From contig JAMKCH010022281.1 in the NCBI GenBank assembly GCA_023653785.1, positions 1-64,000 of the forward strand: a stretch of DNA of 64,000 nt. Direction: 5' to 3'. Below are positions 46,626 through 59,013 of this stretch, one piece after another. The stretch comes from Ophioderma brevispina. Its lineage: Eukaryota; Echinodermata; Ophiuroidea; Amphilepidida; Ophiodermatidae. The notes under the pieces are model-generated. The model worked only from the letters and a program-made list of their open reading frames with translations, had not been told where the DNA came from and did no database searches. Made by a program: the position numbers and the translations under genes. The stretch's first letter is position 1. Each line of letters opens with the position of its first letter.

Positions 46626-48235
46626 TTTTCAGCCTTGCCTCCACGGCTAACTCCTTTAAATGTAAATGTGGGTAGTTTCAGTAAAGCAAAACCTTTGTAT
46701 CTGCTACTTTGTATGGGCAACTTAACTTTCCTTTTTGGGTTTAAAAGCTTACCCCTCAGCGCTTCCCTCTTTAACTTGCACAGTATCTTTAAGGGCCGAC
46801 ACTATTACTTAATATGTCTTATTAAATTGAAATGAAACCTTCACTTCAAGTGAAACTCGGATTCTAGCCAGTAGGATGGTTATTTACTTCAAAGACAATG
46901 GGCAGAATCCTAACAATTGACCTCAAAGTGTTGATTAATGGGTTTTTTAAATAATTTGTCTGAATACATATTTGAACCAACCATCAACAACGAACAACAA
47001 CGCAAAATATGAACGTTCGCTAAGGTCAACATTGTGGTATTGTGCACAATGATAAAACTTGTCTAAACTGAGGGTAGTCGGAAACGAAAAGAAGTTGACA
47101 GACAATGCATACAAACTCTAACTCCTGTATGATATTTTGGCAGGTTTAGATTAGGTGGGTCGGGGTTGGAGAGCCATGCATCACCCTCCCTCCCTCCCTC
47201 CCTCCCTTCCCTCCCTTCCCCTCCATCCTCCCTCCTTTGTTTGTTTGTTTTAACACTATATTGCTCTCTAATGGCGAAGAAATGTGAACCCGAGTGAAGG
47301 TATATCGTCATAATCAACCACAAGCGGGAGCTCCTCCTTTGCAGTCACACTTGATATGCTATGAGACGCAAAGCTGCCTCGGATACGTCAATCGCGAAGT
47401 GAGTGGTACTCATACAAAACGCTTGGAAAATTAACTTGACGAGAGTACGATTATTTGCTACCTATAAGCTTGCTGCAAAGGCACATATTTTTTATCATAC
47501 TGTGTGACTAATTGAAGCATGAGTCCTTTAAAAACTTTCGGTAAGCGGGAACAATTTTTAATTATAAATCGAGTATATCAGATTAACCCTGCTTAAAATT
47601 ATTATTATTATTAATAATAATGTATTAGTGACTGGGCGCTATAATTTGAACGCTATAGATTTATTAAAAGATTTGCATACGAATGTTTAAATATCACTAT
47701 ATTTGTGAAGTTCTCTACCCTATGACATCTCATGGTCAATCGTATCCAGCGTGCCCGACCGTACACCAGAGGAACCAAGGAATGTACACGTACATATATG
47801 TTTTATGTTGGGCCCTTGTTTTTCAAACGCGCCTATCTCGGCGGTTATTGATCCGTCAGATTGATTTTTTGTATCAAAATTTAGCTCTTTTGTTTTTGTG
47901 TTCTTCAATATATTTCGCGCCCCTAAAAAGTTTTTTGCTACAGCCAGTGGCCGTGCCGCAAGCAGCATGCGAGTTCCCTCAATTGAGGACCCCGACAAGT
48001 CCCCCTCTGAAAGGCATGTAGTTCCCAACGATTTGTTTGTAAAAATAACAAAATTTGTCGCTTTTTCTATATATCTTAATATGCCCGAAATTCCACAGCT
48101 TTCATTTACACAAGTCCAATATCGCGACAAGATATCGCCTAATAGTCTGTAGACGAAACTCCATATTTCATCTCATCTCACCTAAAAGTAGCGTCCCGCA
48201 CAATTTTTTGGGGGCTGTTTCCACATCCTGAAGAT
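46626..48235. other. Unannotated sequence with a (CTCC)n run
   Basis: No gene recognised. An imperfect CTCC/CCTT microsatellite lies at 47184-47253. Frames of 84-136 codons on both strands near 47720-48150 overlap each other and have no recognisable domain. Confidence 0.5.
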
Positions 48236-49835
48236 CTACTGATTGAATATCCACGATCAAGATGGCCGGCATCACCTAATCATCAATATCTTCAACAGCT
48301 TCTGAAGCAGATGTGATAATGAGTCATGTCTTTGTAATCGGTTATTGGGTCAATAATTCATATATATTTGTACTCCTTCAAAGCGCTGGAGTTTTAATTT
48401 ACCCAAAAACCAAATGGCTGCCAAAATGTTCCGTCACAATTTATGATTAGCTATATCTTAGCTTCTGAAGGCTGATATGATAGTATCTTTGTTAGGTTTT
48501 GGGGGTGTTCCAGGAATTCAAGTTGTGACTGAAGGCATCTTCAATACTCCTAGAGATTGTTGATATTCACAAAGACCTAAACCTGGTCGTATCAGCTTCG
48601 TAAGCTATAAGCTGAGAGATTGCTATGTTAAACACTTAAGTGCCCAAGCTAAAAAAAAGCTTCCACTAGTGCCCAAAGGGGGGGGGGGGGGGTTCCCTAG
48701 GGACCCAACCCAGATAACCACTTTCCCATGGGGTTCGATATGACACTAACAACAATTAATGGGGGTCACCGGAGAACCACCATACCCACATAAAGTGAAA
48801 ATACCGAACTTATGACCCTAGACCTATGGCCAATTGAAATTTTCACCTCTCCGAAAAAGAGTGGTTCGCACATTTTTCCATCCTCAGCAACTCCAATGTA
48901 CGGTTTTGAACCAAAATAATTCATTATATCTACTCTAGATAACCATTAAAATAATAATTAAAAATATAGCCAAAGTTATAATACCATCTTGTATTTTTGG
49001 TCTCAGAAACTATCAAAATCACCTTGGTTTATTCCCCATAGACGTTACAACACAGTTAAGAGCACGTCATGACAAAAATAAATTGAGCTATCAACATATA
49101 AAAGGTTAATTTTATTTAAGTATTATATTATTAATAATTGCCATCCTAAGGTATATATCTAGGACAAATACATCCCAAGATTTATTACTTTAATTTTTTT
49201 ACTTAGTACAAATATACTTGATTTTTTTTTTCACTCCGTTAGTGCCCAAGGAGGGGGGGTCCTAGGGACCGCACCTATTATTCAAAAAAAAAAAAAGATA
49301 ATGAAATCAACTCGCTTGGGCGGATTAGAATTTTTTTTAGTGATCAGAGAAGCGTATTCATAAATCAGACACTTAGCAAAAACTCCTTGAAAATTCATTG
49401 CGTACCCGAGAAATCGCAAAAAAAATCAAATGTTGGGTACTATGGACCCCCCCCCTTGGTCACTTAATTGTAATTATATGTATGGGCGGGCCATCTTTAG
49501 CAACCATCTTGACTGTAGTTCCTTAAGCAGTACAAATTGAATGTCCTTGACCCCAACACCTATACAAAGATCTAGTCTCATCATCATATCTGCTTCAGAA
49601 GCTGGATAATAGCTAACCATAATGTTGTTGCGGCCATTTTTGGCATCTTGGATTTTGAGTAAATGAACTGCGTGCTTTAAAAAGTACAACTATGAATTCT
49701 TTGGACCATCCAAAAAAAAACTATGCAAGCCACTAGACTCATCAAATCTGCTTCAGAAGCTGAGATATTGCTAATTATATGTGGCGGCGTGCCATTTTTG
49801 ACGGCATCTTGGATTTTTCAAATGCCCAAGGGTGC
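48236..49835. repeat. Mirrored repeat cluster
   Basis: A unit containing TTAGCTATATCTTAGCTTCT, then GAAGCAGATNTGATGA, is present in plus orientation at about 48270-48330 and 48420-48560. It is present in minus orientation at about 49480-49650 and 49740-49810. A second motif, AGTGCCCAAGG, then a G run, then TAGGGACCC, occurs in plus orientation at 48668 and 49241 and inverted at about 49430-49465. The cluster is therefore a nested inverted structure of old repeats. Confidence 0.6.
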
Positions 49836-50031
49836 CAATTTTTAAATCATTAGGATCTTCAGGATTTATAACAGCTAAAAAATTGTGCGGATAGATAATT
49901 TTGGGTTTCAAGCTTCGGCACCAGTACCTATAAAATAGTTTGGTGCCATTGTTTTTAAAAAGAATTACGTATATCCCACAATTTTTAACCGAACTATTTA
50001 TAGTGCGCCTCCTAGAATGCATTTTGCCTAC

Positions 50032-50275
50032 GATACATCATACATACAATACATACATACATAACTCCATAACATACATAATCATACATACACTACATCA
50101 GACCTTCCATACATACATACATACATACATACATCCATACATACATACCACACAACACACACACACATAACACAAATACATACACACACACACCTATACA
50201 TACATACATACTCACCACACACATCATCCATCATACACACACACATACAGATTACTACATACATAATACATAATG
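50032..50275. repeat. (CATA)n/(CA)n microsatellite
   Basis: About 240 bp of CATACATA with ACACAC interludes. Confidence 0.9.
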
Positions 50276-50585
50276 GCATTTACCTCCCACCTACCCACAG
50301 CACCCGCTACAGAAAAGTGATTCAAGGTCTCTTCCATAACACATTCAAACGAACAAAATTTCCAATATGTTACTTGGTAATGTGTCTTTCCTTAGTCACC
50401 CTAATACGGGCCTCCGAAATAGCTAGACTTTAAGAAGCGATGACAGCCAAATGGCATAGTTTAAATAGGCACATGCTCATATATCACACACACTCATGTC
50501 ATCACTGATAAGAACCACTACTTACCACTACTTTGATGTAATGGTTTATTGAATTCAAATATGGTGTCATTATGTTACCTTTTAC

Positions 50586-50671
50586 CTTTACCGCAAAGCT
50601 GGCATTTGCAATACCCACCAGAGCCACAATCCCCGCTATTAATGTTATTATCCCGATGCATATGGCTAACA
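50586..50671 (-). CDS. Candidate internal exon encoding one membrane helix
   Basis: On the minus strand a polypyrimidine acceptor (TTTTGTCTTTTCATACAG) precedes the exon, and AAG/GTAAAA or GCG/GTAAAG gives a donor. The 80-86 bp between them encode LAICIGIITLIAGIVALVGI then ANASFAVK, an unbroken hydrophobic segment ending in small and polar residues, as in a transmembrane helix of a four-helix membrane protein. No partner exon was found nearby and I cannot name a family. A chance match is possible because hydrophobic runs are easy to find in AT-rich DNA. Confidence 0.3.
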
Positions 50672-50689
50672 CTGTATGAAAAGACAAAA

Positions 50690-51460
50690 GATATTAACCT
50701 ATTTTCAGTTATGCATTGTACAAACACACCAAAATCCATTCAAATTATGGCATCAACAACTACCACACTATATAAAAACGAGAAGTCATATAATTTCTAT
50801 TATTCATTATCAACCCACTAAATTTTGCAACGACTAATGTAGTTATGAACAAAATGGTTTACCCATTTGTTTTACTCTAATGTAACTAGCCCAAATAACT
50901 TTAAATAGACTTGTTTACAACAATGCTCCTAGACTTATTAATCTCATAAAAGGGCCATAGGTGTTAATTGCAATTACGAAAAAACGCTTGTAAATTGTGA
51001 GCACGCGATTGTTTTTAGCTCTTTATCAATAATATGTGTTTGTATTTTCGGACAATCCGTTGCACATTTAGAATGAAGCTACTGCTCGTACAATGGTACA
51101 TTATACAGATGTAGGACAGACCAATACAAAATAAGGAACGATGTGATTATTTTGAGAATGTGTTAAATAGCGTTCCAATCCAATCATAATGGAACCATCT
51201 TCAAAGTTGATTGCCTATTTTTGGAGAAATTATGAGCATTAATGTTAAAACGCATTGCTGTAAGAGCAGGACTTAAAGACTATCAGTGATTTATCAGAAA
51301 GTAGTCAAAATGTTGTTGAAATTTGCAGGACTTATAGCTTAAAAGTAAAAAGGATAAGTCTGCAGAATTCTCATAAGTACTTTTTTCCAACTTAAGGATT
51401 GACAGAAAAGGACGAACACGGCAGTGATAAAACCAAGATAACGATTCTCCTATTCACTAC
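50690..51460. other. Unannotated AT-rich sequence
   Basis: No gene or clear repeat recognised. Confidence 0.5.
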
Positions 51461-51464
51461 ATGT

Positions 51465-51630
51465 TAAAGTAAGTGTCCGAACGGACAGTAATGCCTAAAT
51501 TTCCGATTTTGTCCTTATTGGTTGCTTCTTCTGTCTTATTCTTTGCAGGGTATGTAGGATTAAAAATCGGATATTTGATATTTTTTTCGATTTCATTCAG
51601 TAATCACTGATAGTGCCTTTTTAAATGTTA
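51465..51630. repeat. Dispersed repeat related to 9641-9830
   Basis: AAGTAAGTGTCCGAAC, ACAGTAA, CGATTTTGTCC, TTTGCAGGGTATGT and GATAGTGCC occur in the same order as at 9641-9830. Confidence 0.6.
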
Positions 51631-51747
51631 GAATTATATGTTTTGGTCTGGACCCCTCATACAGACATTCATTTTGAAAGGTTTTTTTTTACAAATCATA
51701 ATAGCACTAACACTTATGAATTTTAGTACAATGCGGACCATTACAAT

Positions 51748-51921
51748 AGTAAGGTTATAAATGAGGAATCCTATTCTCGAATTTTGGGGAAGAAGGTTTG
51801 AAGAGAATTTTTGATTGCTTTAAGGGTGCTGATTAGCATCCTCAAAACTCCTAGCACAAACATTTTCAAGCCTTCGTCGCTCAACTTCGAGAATAGGATC
51901 CTCATCTGTATAACCCTACTA
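51748..51921. mobile_element. Foldback MITE with AGTAAGGTTATA ends
   Basis: Left arm AGTAAGGTTATAAATGAGGA, then ATCCTATTCTCGAA and GAAGGTTTGAA. The right arm on the other strand is AGTAGGGTTATACAGATGAG, then GATCCTATTCTCGAA and GAAGGCTTGAA. The arms are about 80 bp long and the whole element is 174 bp. It produces matching spurious frames on both strands. Confidence 0.8.
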
Positions 51922-51924
51922 AAG

Positions 51925-52860
51925 TGTAATATACCATTTGCTGAATTCAGTGTACAATTGAAACAAAAAATCACTAAAGCTGTACGCTTCTCACCTATGT
52001 GATTCTGGACCTTCTCATTTTCAAATATTTGCATTGCAACTTTTTAAGAAAGAGACTGCGCAACTTTTTAAGAACAGTAAAAATGCTTTCAAAAGTAATG
52101 TCATCATGAAGAAAAAGGGCCAAGGCCCAAATAATGGACAGAAAAAAAAAAAGAAGAACATAATGACGTCAAGTGAAAAAAAATCAGGCAAAAAAAGATG
52201 ACGTATTGGGAACGACGAAGGATGGATTGGAGGAATATCCATTAAGATGAATTTGGTCGGACATAAATCTTGATACCCCCCCCAAAACCTTTGATGTGAG
52301 GAGCATGGCACATTGAAGTCATGCATAACGAAGGAACGCTTTAAATGTCATTGGTATTCTTAGGTTTCTTAACATAGGCGACCAATTAAAATGCACTCAA
52401 AACCAAGCTGTGGAGACCCCGTAACGAATGCGTCAATTGAGTTCCACTTTATTAATTACATACGTATTAAAACATTATACAGGAAGACGAAAAGCTCATT
52501 AACACAATTCTAATTTACTGTGCAAAACACTTACGTAACACTTAAGTGACCACGCAGTTCAACATAAAGAATTATGCAAGTTTGGACATGTATTTAGAGC
52601 AACCTAGTTTTACGATGTCCATGGACCAAAATAAATCAAAGACAAAACTAGAACACAAACAGCGCAATAACTTATACAACAAACGTTGATAAAAACCACT
52701 TGAGTATTAAAGCTATACCGCCTATTTCCAAGGAACCGCCGCCGACAACAATATACAAAAATACAGGAAAAGATCCTGATATTTTAGGGTAACTCTAACG
52801 GTGAGTTTAGTCTTCCGAATCGGATCCGAATAACTGTCCCAAGCGATCTGCGACAAGCCT
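51925..52860. other. Unannotated sequence
   Basis: No gene recognised. A C8 tract lies at 52276-52283. Confidence 0.5.
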
Positions 52861-52867
52861 CATTCTT

Positions 52868-52965
52868 AGTAGGATTATAAATGAGAATCCTATTCTAAAA
52901 GTTTGGAGAAGAAGGTTTGAAGATGTTTTTCTATAGTTTGAAGGGTGCTGAATCAGAATTTTTTA
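52868..52965. mobile_element. Solitary left arm of the AGTAAGGTTATA family
   Basis: AGTAGGATTATAAATGAGAA, then TCCTATTCT, GAAGAAGGTTTGAAGA and AAGGGTGCTGA match the left arm at 51748. No right arm is present, so this is a half copy. Confidence 0.7.
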
Positions 52966-53100
52966 ATCCAACCGCTGGGAAATGTGGGGAACGTTGTAAT
53001 AAGGGGGAAAATTTAGTACCAAGGGTAAATTTGAAATCAAGTCCAAATGTGTTTCAATGTGCGCCAATGAATTTATCTCATAGAAGAATTAAAAAAAAAG

Positions 53101-53508
53101 TATAGTTTGTCTAGGTTCTGACCTTTACTTAAACAGGTACAGCCTATTAAAGTTCAAGGACATCCCGGGGGTAAACCTTACCCAGTGCTCCGAATTTGTT
53201 GAAACTGGTGTCAAATTGTTCGTCTTGCCTTATTTTACAACGTTTGGCATTTGGTTTCGTAATTAGTGGGCAAAATGTAACAAGGATCAACATAGTCTAT
53301 AGGGGTCACCAAAAACTTGACCTCAAATTGTATACTGAGCTGTCAACCGAATTAAAATGTATTTTCTGCTTCAGTATGACCAGAGCAATAATTTGACACC
53401 AGTTTCAACAAAATCTGAGCATTCGGATATTTTTTTGCCCCAGGATGAACTTGAACCTTATCAGGGCTGTAGTCGTGTAACTAAAGGTCCGAACCTATAC
53501 AAACTATA
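53101..53508. mobile_element. Foldback element, TATAGTTTG family
   Basis: Left end TATAGTTTGTCTAGGTTCTG. Right end on the other strand TATAGTTTGTATAGGTTCGG. The arms continue through ACCTTTA, AAAGTTCAAGG, CATCCCGGGG and GTTGAAACTGGTGTCAAATT over about 140 bp, with a core of about 130 bp. It is the best-preserved member of the family seen at 35267-35694. Confidence 0.85.
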
Positions 53509-53519
53509 GCTTCAGTCTT

Positions 53520-54730
53520 GCATGAAGCATATTCCATTAAAGGTGCAAGAGAGATTTCGAGGCACCCAAATATTGTGTCATAATAGTAATTTCATATCGA
53601 TTTGACTCTCAATAGATTTCTTACCTTGTATTTGGCTACATAAAATGTCTTAAAAGAGAGAAAAACGGTGATTTTGATTTGCTTATATTTCAATGTAAAA
53701 CATAGGCTGAATTTCGTATTTGCTCCTATACGAAATTAGAAATTTCAAAAATTTTGTACCAAAAAAAAAATTTCTTAGCTTAATCAGGGCAAAAATCAGT
53801 ACTTTTGATTTTTTAGGGACACCTGATATGTGAAATCTATCGTTGCACCTTTAAAATGGTACCAAAAGAAGATAAAGATACTTAGAATAGTTCCTCTGGC
53901 CATACACTGGCAAATTATAACACATCTTATCATTTTAAAAAGGCTTTTAAAAGTGTGTAGTTTTAGTTGCCTCATGCTTTATTCTGTATTATGGGTCTAT
54001 ATCAGGATATTGCTTAAAAATGTTTTCCGATCGCGCAGTGAGAATTTCAGAACCAAAATCATGGAATTCTTTGGACAATAATGTCAAGATGTGTACAAAT
54101 ACTGTTTTAGAACTCAACTCAAATTGCCGAATACGATTGAGTATTGTTTGACACATGCCTTGTCTTGTGTATATGTGTATGTGTGCACTTTCTTTGGTTT
54201 GTATATACTTCTTAGGTTTAGGAAATTCTCACGACTGCCTGTACTGGCCTCATCTCCTCAATGGTATCATGGTTATTGGGTCTTTGTAAGATTTTATGTG
54301 ATGATATTGAGGTAAAAGTTGAATTAATGTGTGAACGAAGACAATAATATATGTAGACGAGTGCGTAAAGTATAATTGGTATCTCCAATAAAGATTTCTC
54401 TTTGAAAAAAGTGTGCGTAATAAGATCACTGCAAACTTAATTAAGTTCATTTTAAGCATGATTTAGTTTGCAATGAACGCGAGCAAGGCAAATGTATGAG
54501 CTCTTACTTCTATAAGGTCATAACGATCCTTCGTGACAAGTAGGCACTTAATGCATGGTAGCATACAAATGTGTGCATTTTGAAGATCACTTTGGTTTTG
54601 AATTTGAACTTGCAACGTTAATCATGACCTCAGGTGTGATCAAAATTTAAGCTTTTAGCTGCTGTGTATAGGTTGAATCTAAAAGCTATCTCGTTCAGGT
54701 TAAAAGGCAAAAAGGATAGCCTTCACACTG
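53520..54730. other. Unannotated AT-rich sequence
   Basis: No gene recognised. Around 54348-54470 is a diverged third copy of the tail of the repeat at 55255-55370. Confidence 0.5.
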
Positions 54731-54734
54731 AGCC

Positions 54735-54952
54735 GGCTGGTTAATAAAAATGAGCACACGAGAAAATCGCTTAATCCTTTCAACATTAAGGTACGCCACC
54801 CTTTAGCTTAAAATGCGAGGCATTGTCGAATATTTGTATATTATAAGGGAAAGTATATAGCATCACAAAGTCGAAATTGCGCAGTTTTTTGTTTGTAGAC
54901 GAGTGCATTAAGTTGGCATCTCCAATAAAGGGTTCTCTTTGAAAAAATGTAC
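54735..54952. repeat. 218-bp exact duplication, copy 1
   Basis: It runs from GGCTGGTTAATAAAAATGAG to GAAAAAATGTAC and appears identical to 55096-55313. Confidence 0.95.
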
Positions 54953-55095
54953 ACTGTTAAAAAAAATTCCGTAAATTTACGGAAATTTCTGGCAGCAGTA
55001 TTTCCAGACATTTTAGGGTAAATTTACAGAAATTTCTGTCAATTAACGGAACTTTGACAGTAATTTTACAGAAATAAAAAAAAAAAAAAAAAAAA
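54953..55095. mobile_element. Short palindromic AT element with poly(A), between the duplicates
   Basis: ACTGTTAAAAAAAATTCCGT, then AAATTTACGGAAATTTCTG, recurs in partly inverted form (GGGTAAATTTACAGAAATTT, TTAACGGAACTTTGACAGTA) and ends in A21. The layout is repeat-insert-repeat, as if the 218-bp block were a very long target duplication or the product of unequal exchange. Confidence 0.55.
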
Positions 55096-55313
55096 GGCTG
55101 GTTAATAAAAATGAGCACACGAGAAAATCGCTTAATCCTTTCAACATTAAGGTACGCCACCCTTTAGCTTAAAATGCGAGGCATTGTCGAATATTTGTAT
55201 ATTATAAGGGAAAGTATATAGCATCACAAAGTCGAAATTGCGCAGTTTTTTGTTTGTAGACGAGTGCATTAAGTTGGCATCTCCAATAAAGGGTTCTCTT
55301 TGAAAAAATGTAC
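55096..55313. repeat. 218-bp exact duplication, copy 2
   Basis: Offset by 361 bp from copy 1. It continues into unique flank CGTATGAGATCGC, whereas copy 1 continues into the AT element. Confidence 0.95.
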
Positions 55314-55716
55314 GTATGAGATCGCTACAACCCTAAGTTCATTTTAAGCATAAATAAAGTTTGCACATTGGTTAAGGGCTGTTATCAGTGATATCACATG
55401 GCCTGTCAGATTTCGCGTATTCGTTTGGCGACCATTATGCGGAATTAGCTCTGGAATTAGTCAAATCTTACATCATCGGTACTATACATTACAAAGAAAA
55501 TTTAACCTCGTGATATTTTAACCCGTGAATTTGCGGCTGCGTGATGGTCTATTTTCGTCTCTCAGTATTTTGTGTGGGGGGAGAGTAAATACGGGTTCTG
55601 ATCCAATTTGCCATTTGAAGTGTCTTTTTGCCAAACATCAAGGCTCGAAGTGAAGCTCGTACAACGGGTCTTCCGCCTTAAAATTTGCCAGCCCAAAATG
55701 TCGATGTTAGGAAAAT

Positions 55717-55853
55717 GGTGCGTTCAGACTTCATCGCTCGGCGTCAGGCGACGCCAGCTTTTTCGTAACGCATTTGTTTATTCACTCAGCGCGTAAAGTA
55801 TGTTTGAAAGGCTAGCGTCATATCCTACGTCGAGCGATGAAGTCTGAACACAT
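55717..55853. mobile_element. 135-bp MITE with GTTCAGACTTCATCGCTCG ends
   Basis: Left end GTGCGTTCAGACTTCATCGC, then TCGGCGT. The right end on the other strand is GTGTTCAGACTTCATCGCTC, then GACGTAGG. The near-perfect arms of about 28 bp suggest a young element. The GACGCCAGC/GCTAGCGTC motif is also mirrored inside. Confidence 0.8.
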
Positions 55854-55859
55854 CATAAG

Positions 55860-56895
55860 TAACTTAAGACAATTGAAGGCGTTTATCAAAAGCAGAAACT
55901 TAAATTGTCAAGCTTTATATAACATCCCTACATTTTGAAATGAAAGTCTTTGTGATGCCTTTGCAGTTTGTTTCCAAAGAAACTGATCATGAATAAACGC
56001 ATAGAACTTTTAAAAATTGTTTTTTTAATCAAAATAAACATCAATACCTGTATGCGTAAAACACAAAGCCCGCCTATTCAATTCAAAAGATATCAAAATT
56101 GTAGAAATTCTCAAAAGGCAGCTTAGATTAAGACATTTTTACTAAAACTCTTGCTCTATTCTAGACTAAGCATCCCTTTGCGTCACACACCAGATACTTC
56201 GTTAAGATCAACATAATATTGATGTCTGCCGTCCGTCCAACATAGGAAATCATTACCGCAGAGTTGTATGTATTCCCGAAGCAACGATAACATTACTAGA
56301 AGCATTATGAAACGATTCAAGTATTGTTGAACTTGCGCTTTAGTAATCGTTTGAGCTATTTATCTACAGCTTCGATTATTAGCTCCATTGCTGTTTTTCT
56401 TGCATCGTTTAGTACCCTAGGCTAAACACGTGCATTCATAACTAAAAGAACTCATATTAACACCTCTAGTTGTTACTTTCTATTAAAACACGCATAATTC
56501 GAAACTTTTGCCCTACATGTGTTTCTCCTAGGTTGTGATATCGAGAAAAATACATTTGGTATCTTATTGCATATGGGATATAAAGCAGCGGAAATTTTAG
56601 ATGTAATATGATGTGACATGTGGATTTATTAGATGTAGGAAAGACGGGTGTAATATAGATACAAATAGGCTGAAGGTGTTTTTGCTTCGCGCTGCTACGC
56701 AGTGGATTTGTCAAATATGAGACATCTCAGTAGTTAATTCACAGAAATAACAAAAATATTTCATTTTGACGTTTTATTGAAAGCAATGTATCATGATCCG
56801 GATGAATCCGTGTCGAATCATAAAGCTTACAATTCTTCATTTCTTTGTGTCTAATTTCTGTTCTAAAGGACAATTTCATGTGTATTGGACAAATA
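55860..56895. other. Unannotated AT-rich sequence
   Basis: No gene or clear repeat recognised. Confidence 0.5.
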
Positions 56896-56898
56896 ATG

Positions 56899-56999
<101 letters not shown>

Positions 57000-57228
57000 T
57001 GTGACAAACAGACACTTAAGCATTTTAAAGCGGTCCTTAAAATGCCATTTACGACTGTTCTACACCTAAAAATGTCGCATCCCGCCTTTTATTAGTAAAT
57101 AAAGCATAACAATCATAATTTCTTGACAAATACGGCGTGTTACGCTTAGCAACAGGGGTCTCTACTACAACAATTTCTAACACAACAATGAAAAAAATGC
57201 ACTTTGATGAAAAATAGTGGGCGCTGTT

Positions 57229-57267
57229 TGTTTACATTTTGAAAAAAAATCGCTGATAGTGGCTTTA
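57229..57267. mobile_element. Solitary end of the TTAAAGCCACTATC family
   Basis: ACATTTTGAAAAAAAATCGC, then TGATAGTGGCTTTAA, matches the right end of the element at 10519-10686. No left end was identified nearby. Confidence 0.5.
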
Positions 57268-57269
57268 AC

Positions 57270-59013
57270 TAGAGTATGTGAATCTGTGACCAACATTTTT
57301 TTTGGATCGTGTGTTAATTTTGTCTTATCTGATTTTTTTTTGGGGGGGGTCTTGATATTTTCCGGGTCTCTGATAGATTCGTCCGGGTTCAAATGACTCC
57401 CTTCTTGGCGATAGTATTTGTTTTTAGTAAACTTTTAAGGGTTTTTTTTTTAAAAGCATGAAGTAAATAACCAGAATTGGACTATCTCGACACGCTGAAG
57501 GCAAATCGGTATCTGATCGTCAATCCGTCAACATTTTCCCATAGGTAATTTGCTGGAGTGCTGTGGTTGAGTGTTACATTTAAATAAACAAAATCATTTC
57601 TAAATGCGTTCTTAATCCTCCAAAAGTACTAGCTGATGGTATCTCGATTCGCGCTGATATATGACCACCCGTACTTTTTTACAGGTGAGAGCTGTTTGTG
57701 AAGGGCGCACAGCAAATCAACTGTTGCAGTAACTCCTATTCCATGTGTCTTAAATACTGTGTGATCTACGGTCAATACTATGTGCAGTGGTCAAAACTAA
57801 AACGGGTCCCTGGTAAACGAACGTATGGCCGTTAAAATGTGAATACTAACTGTATAAAGCAGGTGCGCCATTGATTCTGAATATGGTAACAATGGTTTTT
57901 GCGCTGCCACACAGGTGATATGGGGCCTCCAACATTACTTTCTACTTACCCTAAACTAATACGACTAATTTTATACAATAGTCAATACCCCACTCAGATA
58001 TGGTCCCACGTAGTTTTAAGGGTTGAGCACTAGAAAAAGCTGAATAAAATATTGGGACAAAATGAAAAAAAAATCCTTGGCCCAACCATAAAAACGCAAA
58101 GCACACCTTTGTAATTAACATCGCCTAAATTAAACTGCTTTAGTCTAATGATTCGGAATTACTTTTGTCATGTACATTAGGAGCAGGGTAAATGACCATA
58201 CAGTATACACTACGGTAATTCTCATATCCTACAAATCTTTCAATATGTTCCACAGGATACAGTGAACATGTGAAGAATATCTTAATTTCTAAAAACCCGT
58301 TTTTTTTAGAACAGTGAAGAGGGGGGGGGGTGATGGAATGATTTATAAATCGATTGCATTAAAACAGTACAAAGTTCATTCAGAAAAGTACAGTAAACAA
58401 AATTAAGTTTTGTACTTGGCCCATTCCTTTCAGTCACTTGCTATTGTTCGGCAGCGAAGCGTCTTCTTGGATAATTAAATGCTTCTTCCCCATTTCACCC
58501 ATGATATGACCCAAAAACTTTCCCCAGCTCCTATTCAGCGCGAATCGAGTATACCACTTTACAATGCAGTGAGGCTGGTGCTTTCCCCCGTTAAATACAC
58601 TGTAATCCTATAGCACTGTTATACTGTGCATACTACTTACTGGCATAAACGAGTAATCTATTCATCTCTAACTTTGGAATAAGCATTTTAGGTGACTCTC
58701 TTTAGTTCTAGATGAATATTTTTAATTACTACACAAAAAATTATATTTCGAAATCTCCGAGTCAGCCTTTAGTTTGTGGCAATTCTACAACCAGTAGTTA
58801 TTTGAAAAGAACCGAGAATAAATACCTTTCCTGTGCCACTATAATTATACAAAGTACGATTAGCATATCTAAAAAATATTCGAATGTTTGGTATTTTTAC
58901 CAAAAAATTATTTAAAAGAATGGTGTAACGGCCGGAGGACACCCCAGTTATAGATAACGGTATATTAACTCCACGTTGTAACTCGTAAGTTTATTTACGT
59001 GTATGTGAAAATA
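57270..59013. other. Unannotated sequence
   Basis: No gene recognised over about 1.7 kb. T9-G8 at 57333-57349 and G10 at 58321-58330. Confidence 0.5.

Noticed and set aside
47720..48152. Overlapping frames of 112, 136 and 84 codons
   Set aside because: They lie on both strands over the same bases and show no recognisable domain or splice structure.
51771..52034. Similar frames on both strands near 51.8-52.0 kb
   Set aside because: Explained by the inverted arms of the foldback element at 51748-51921.
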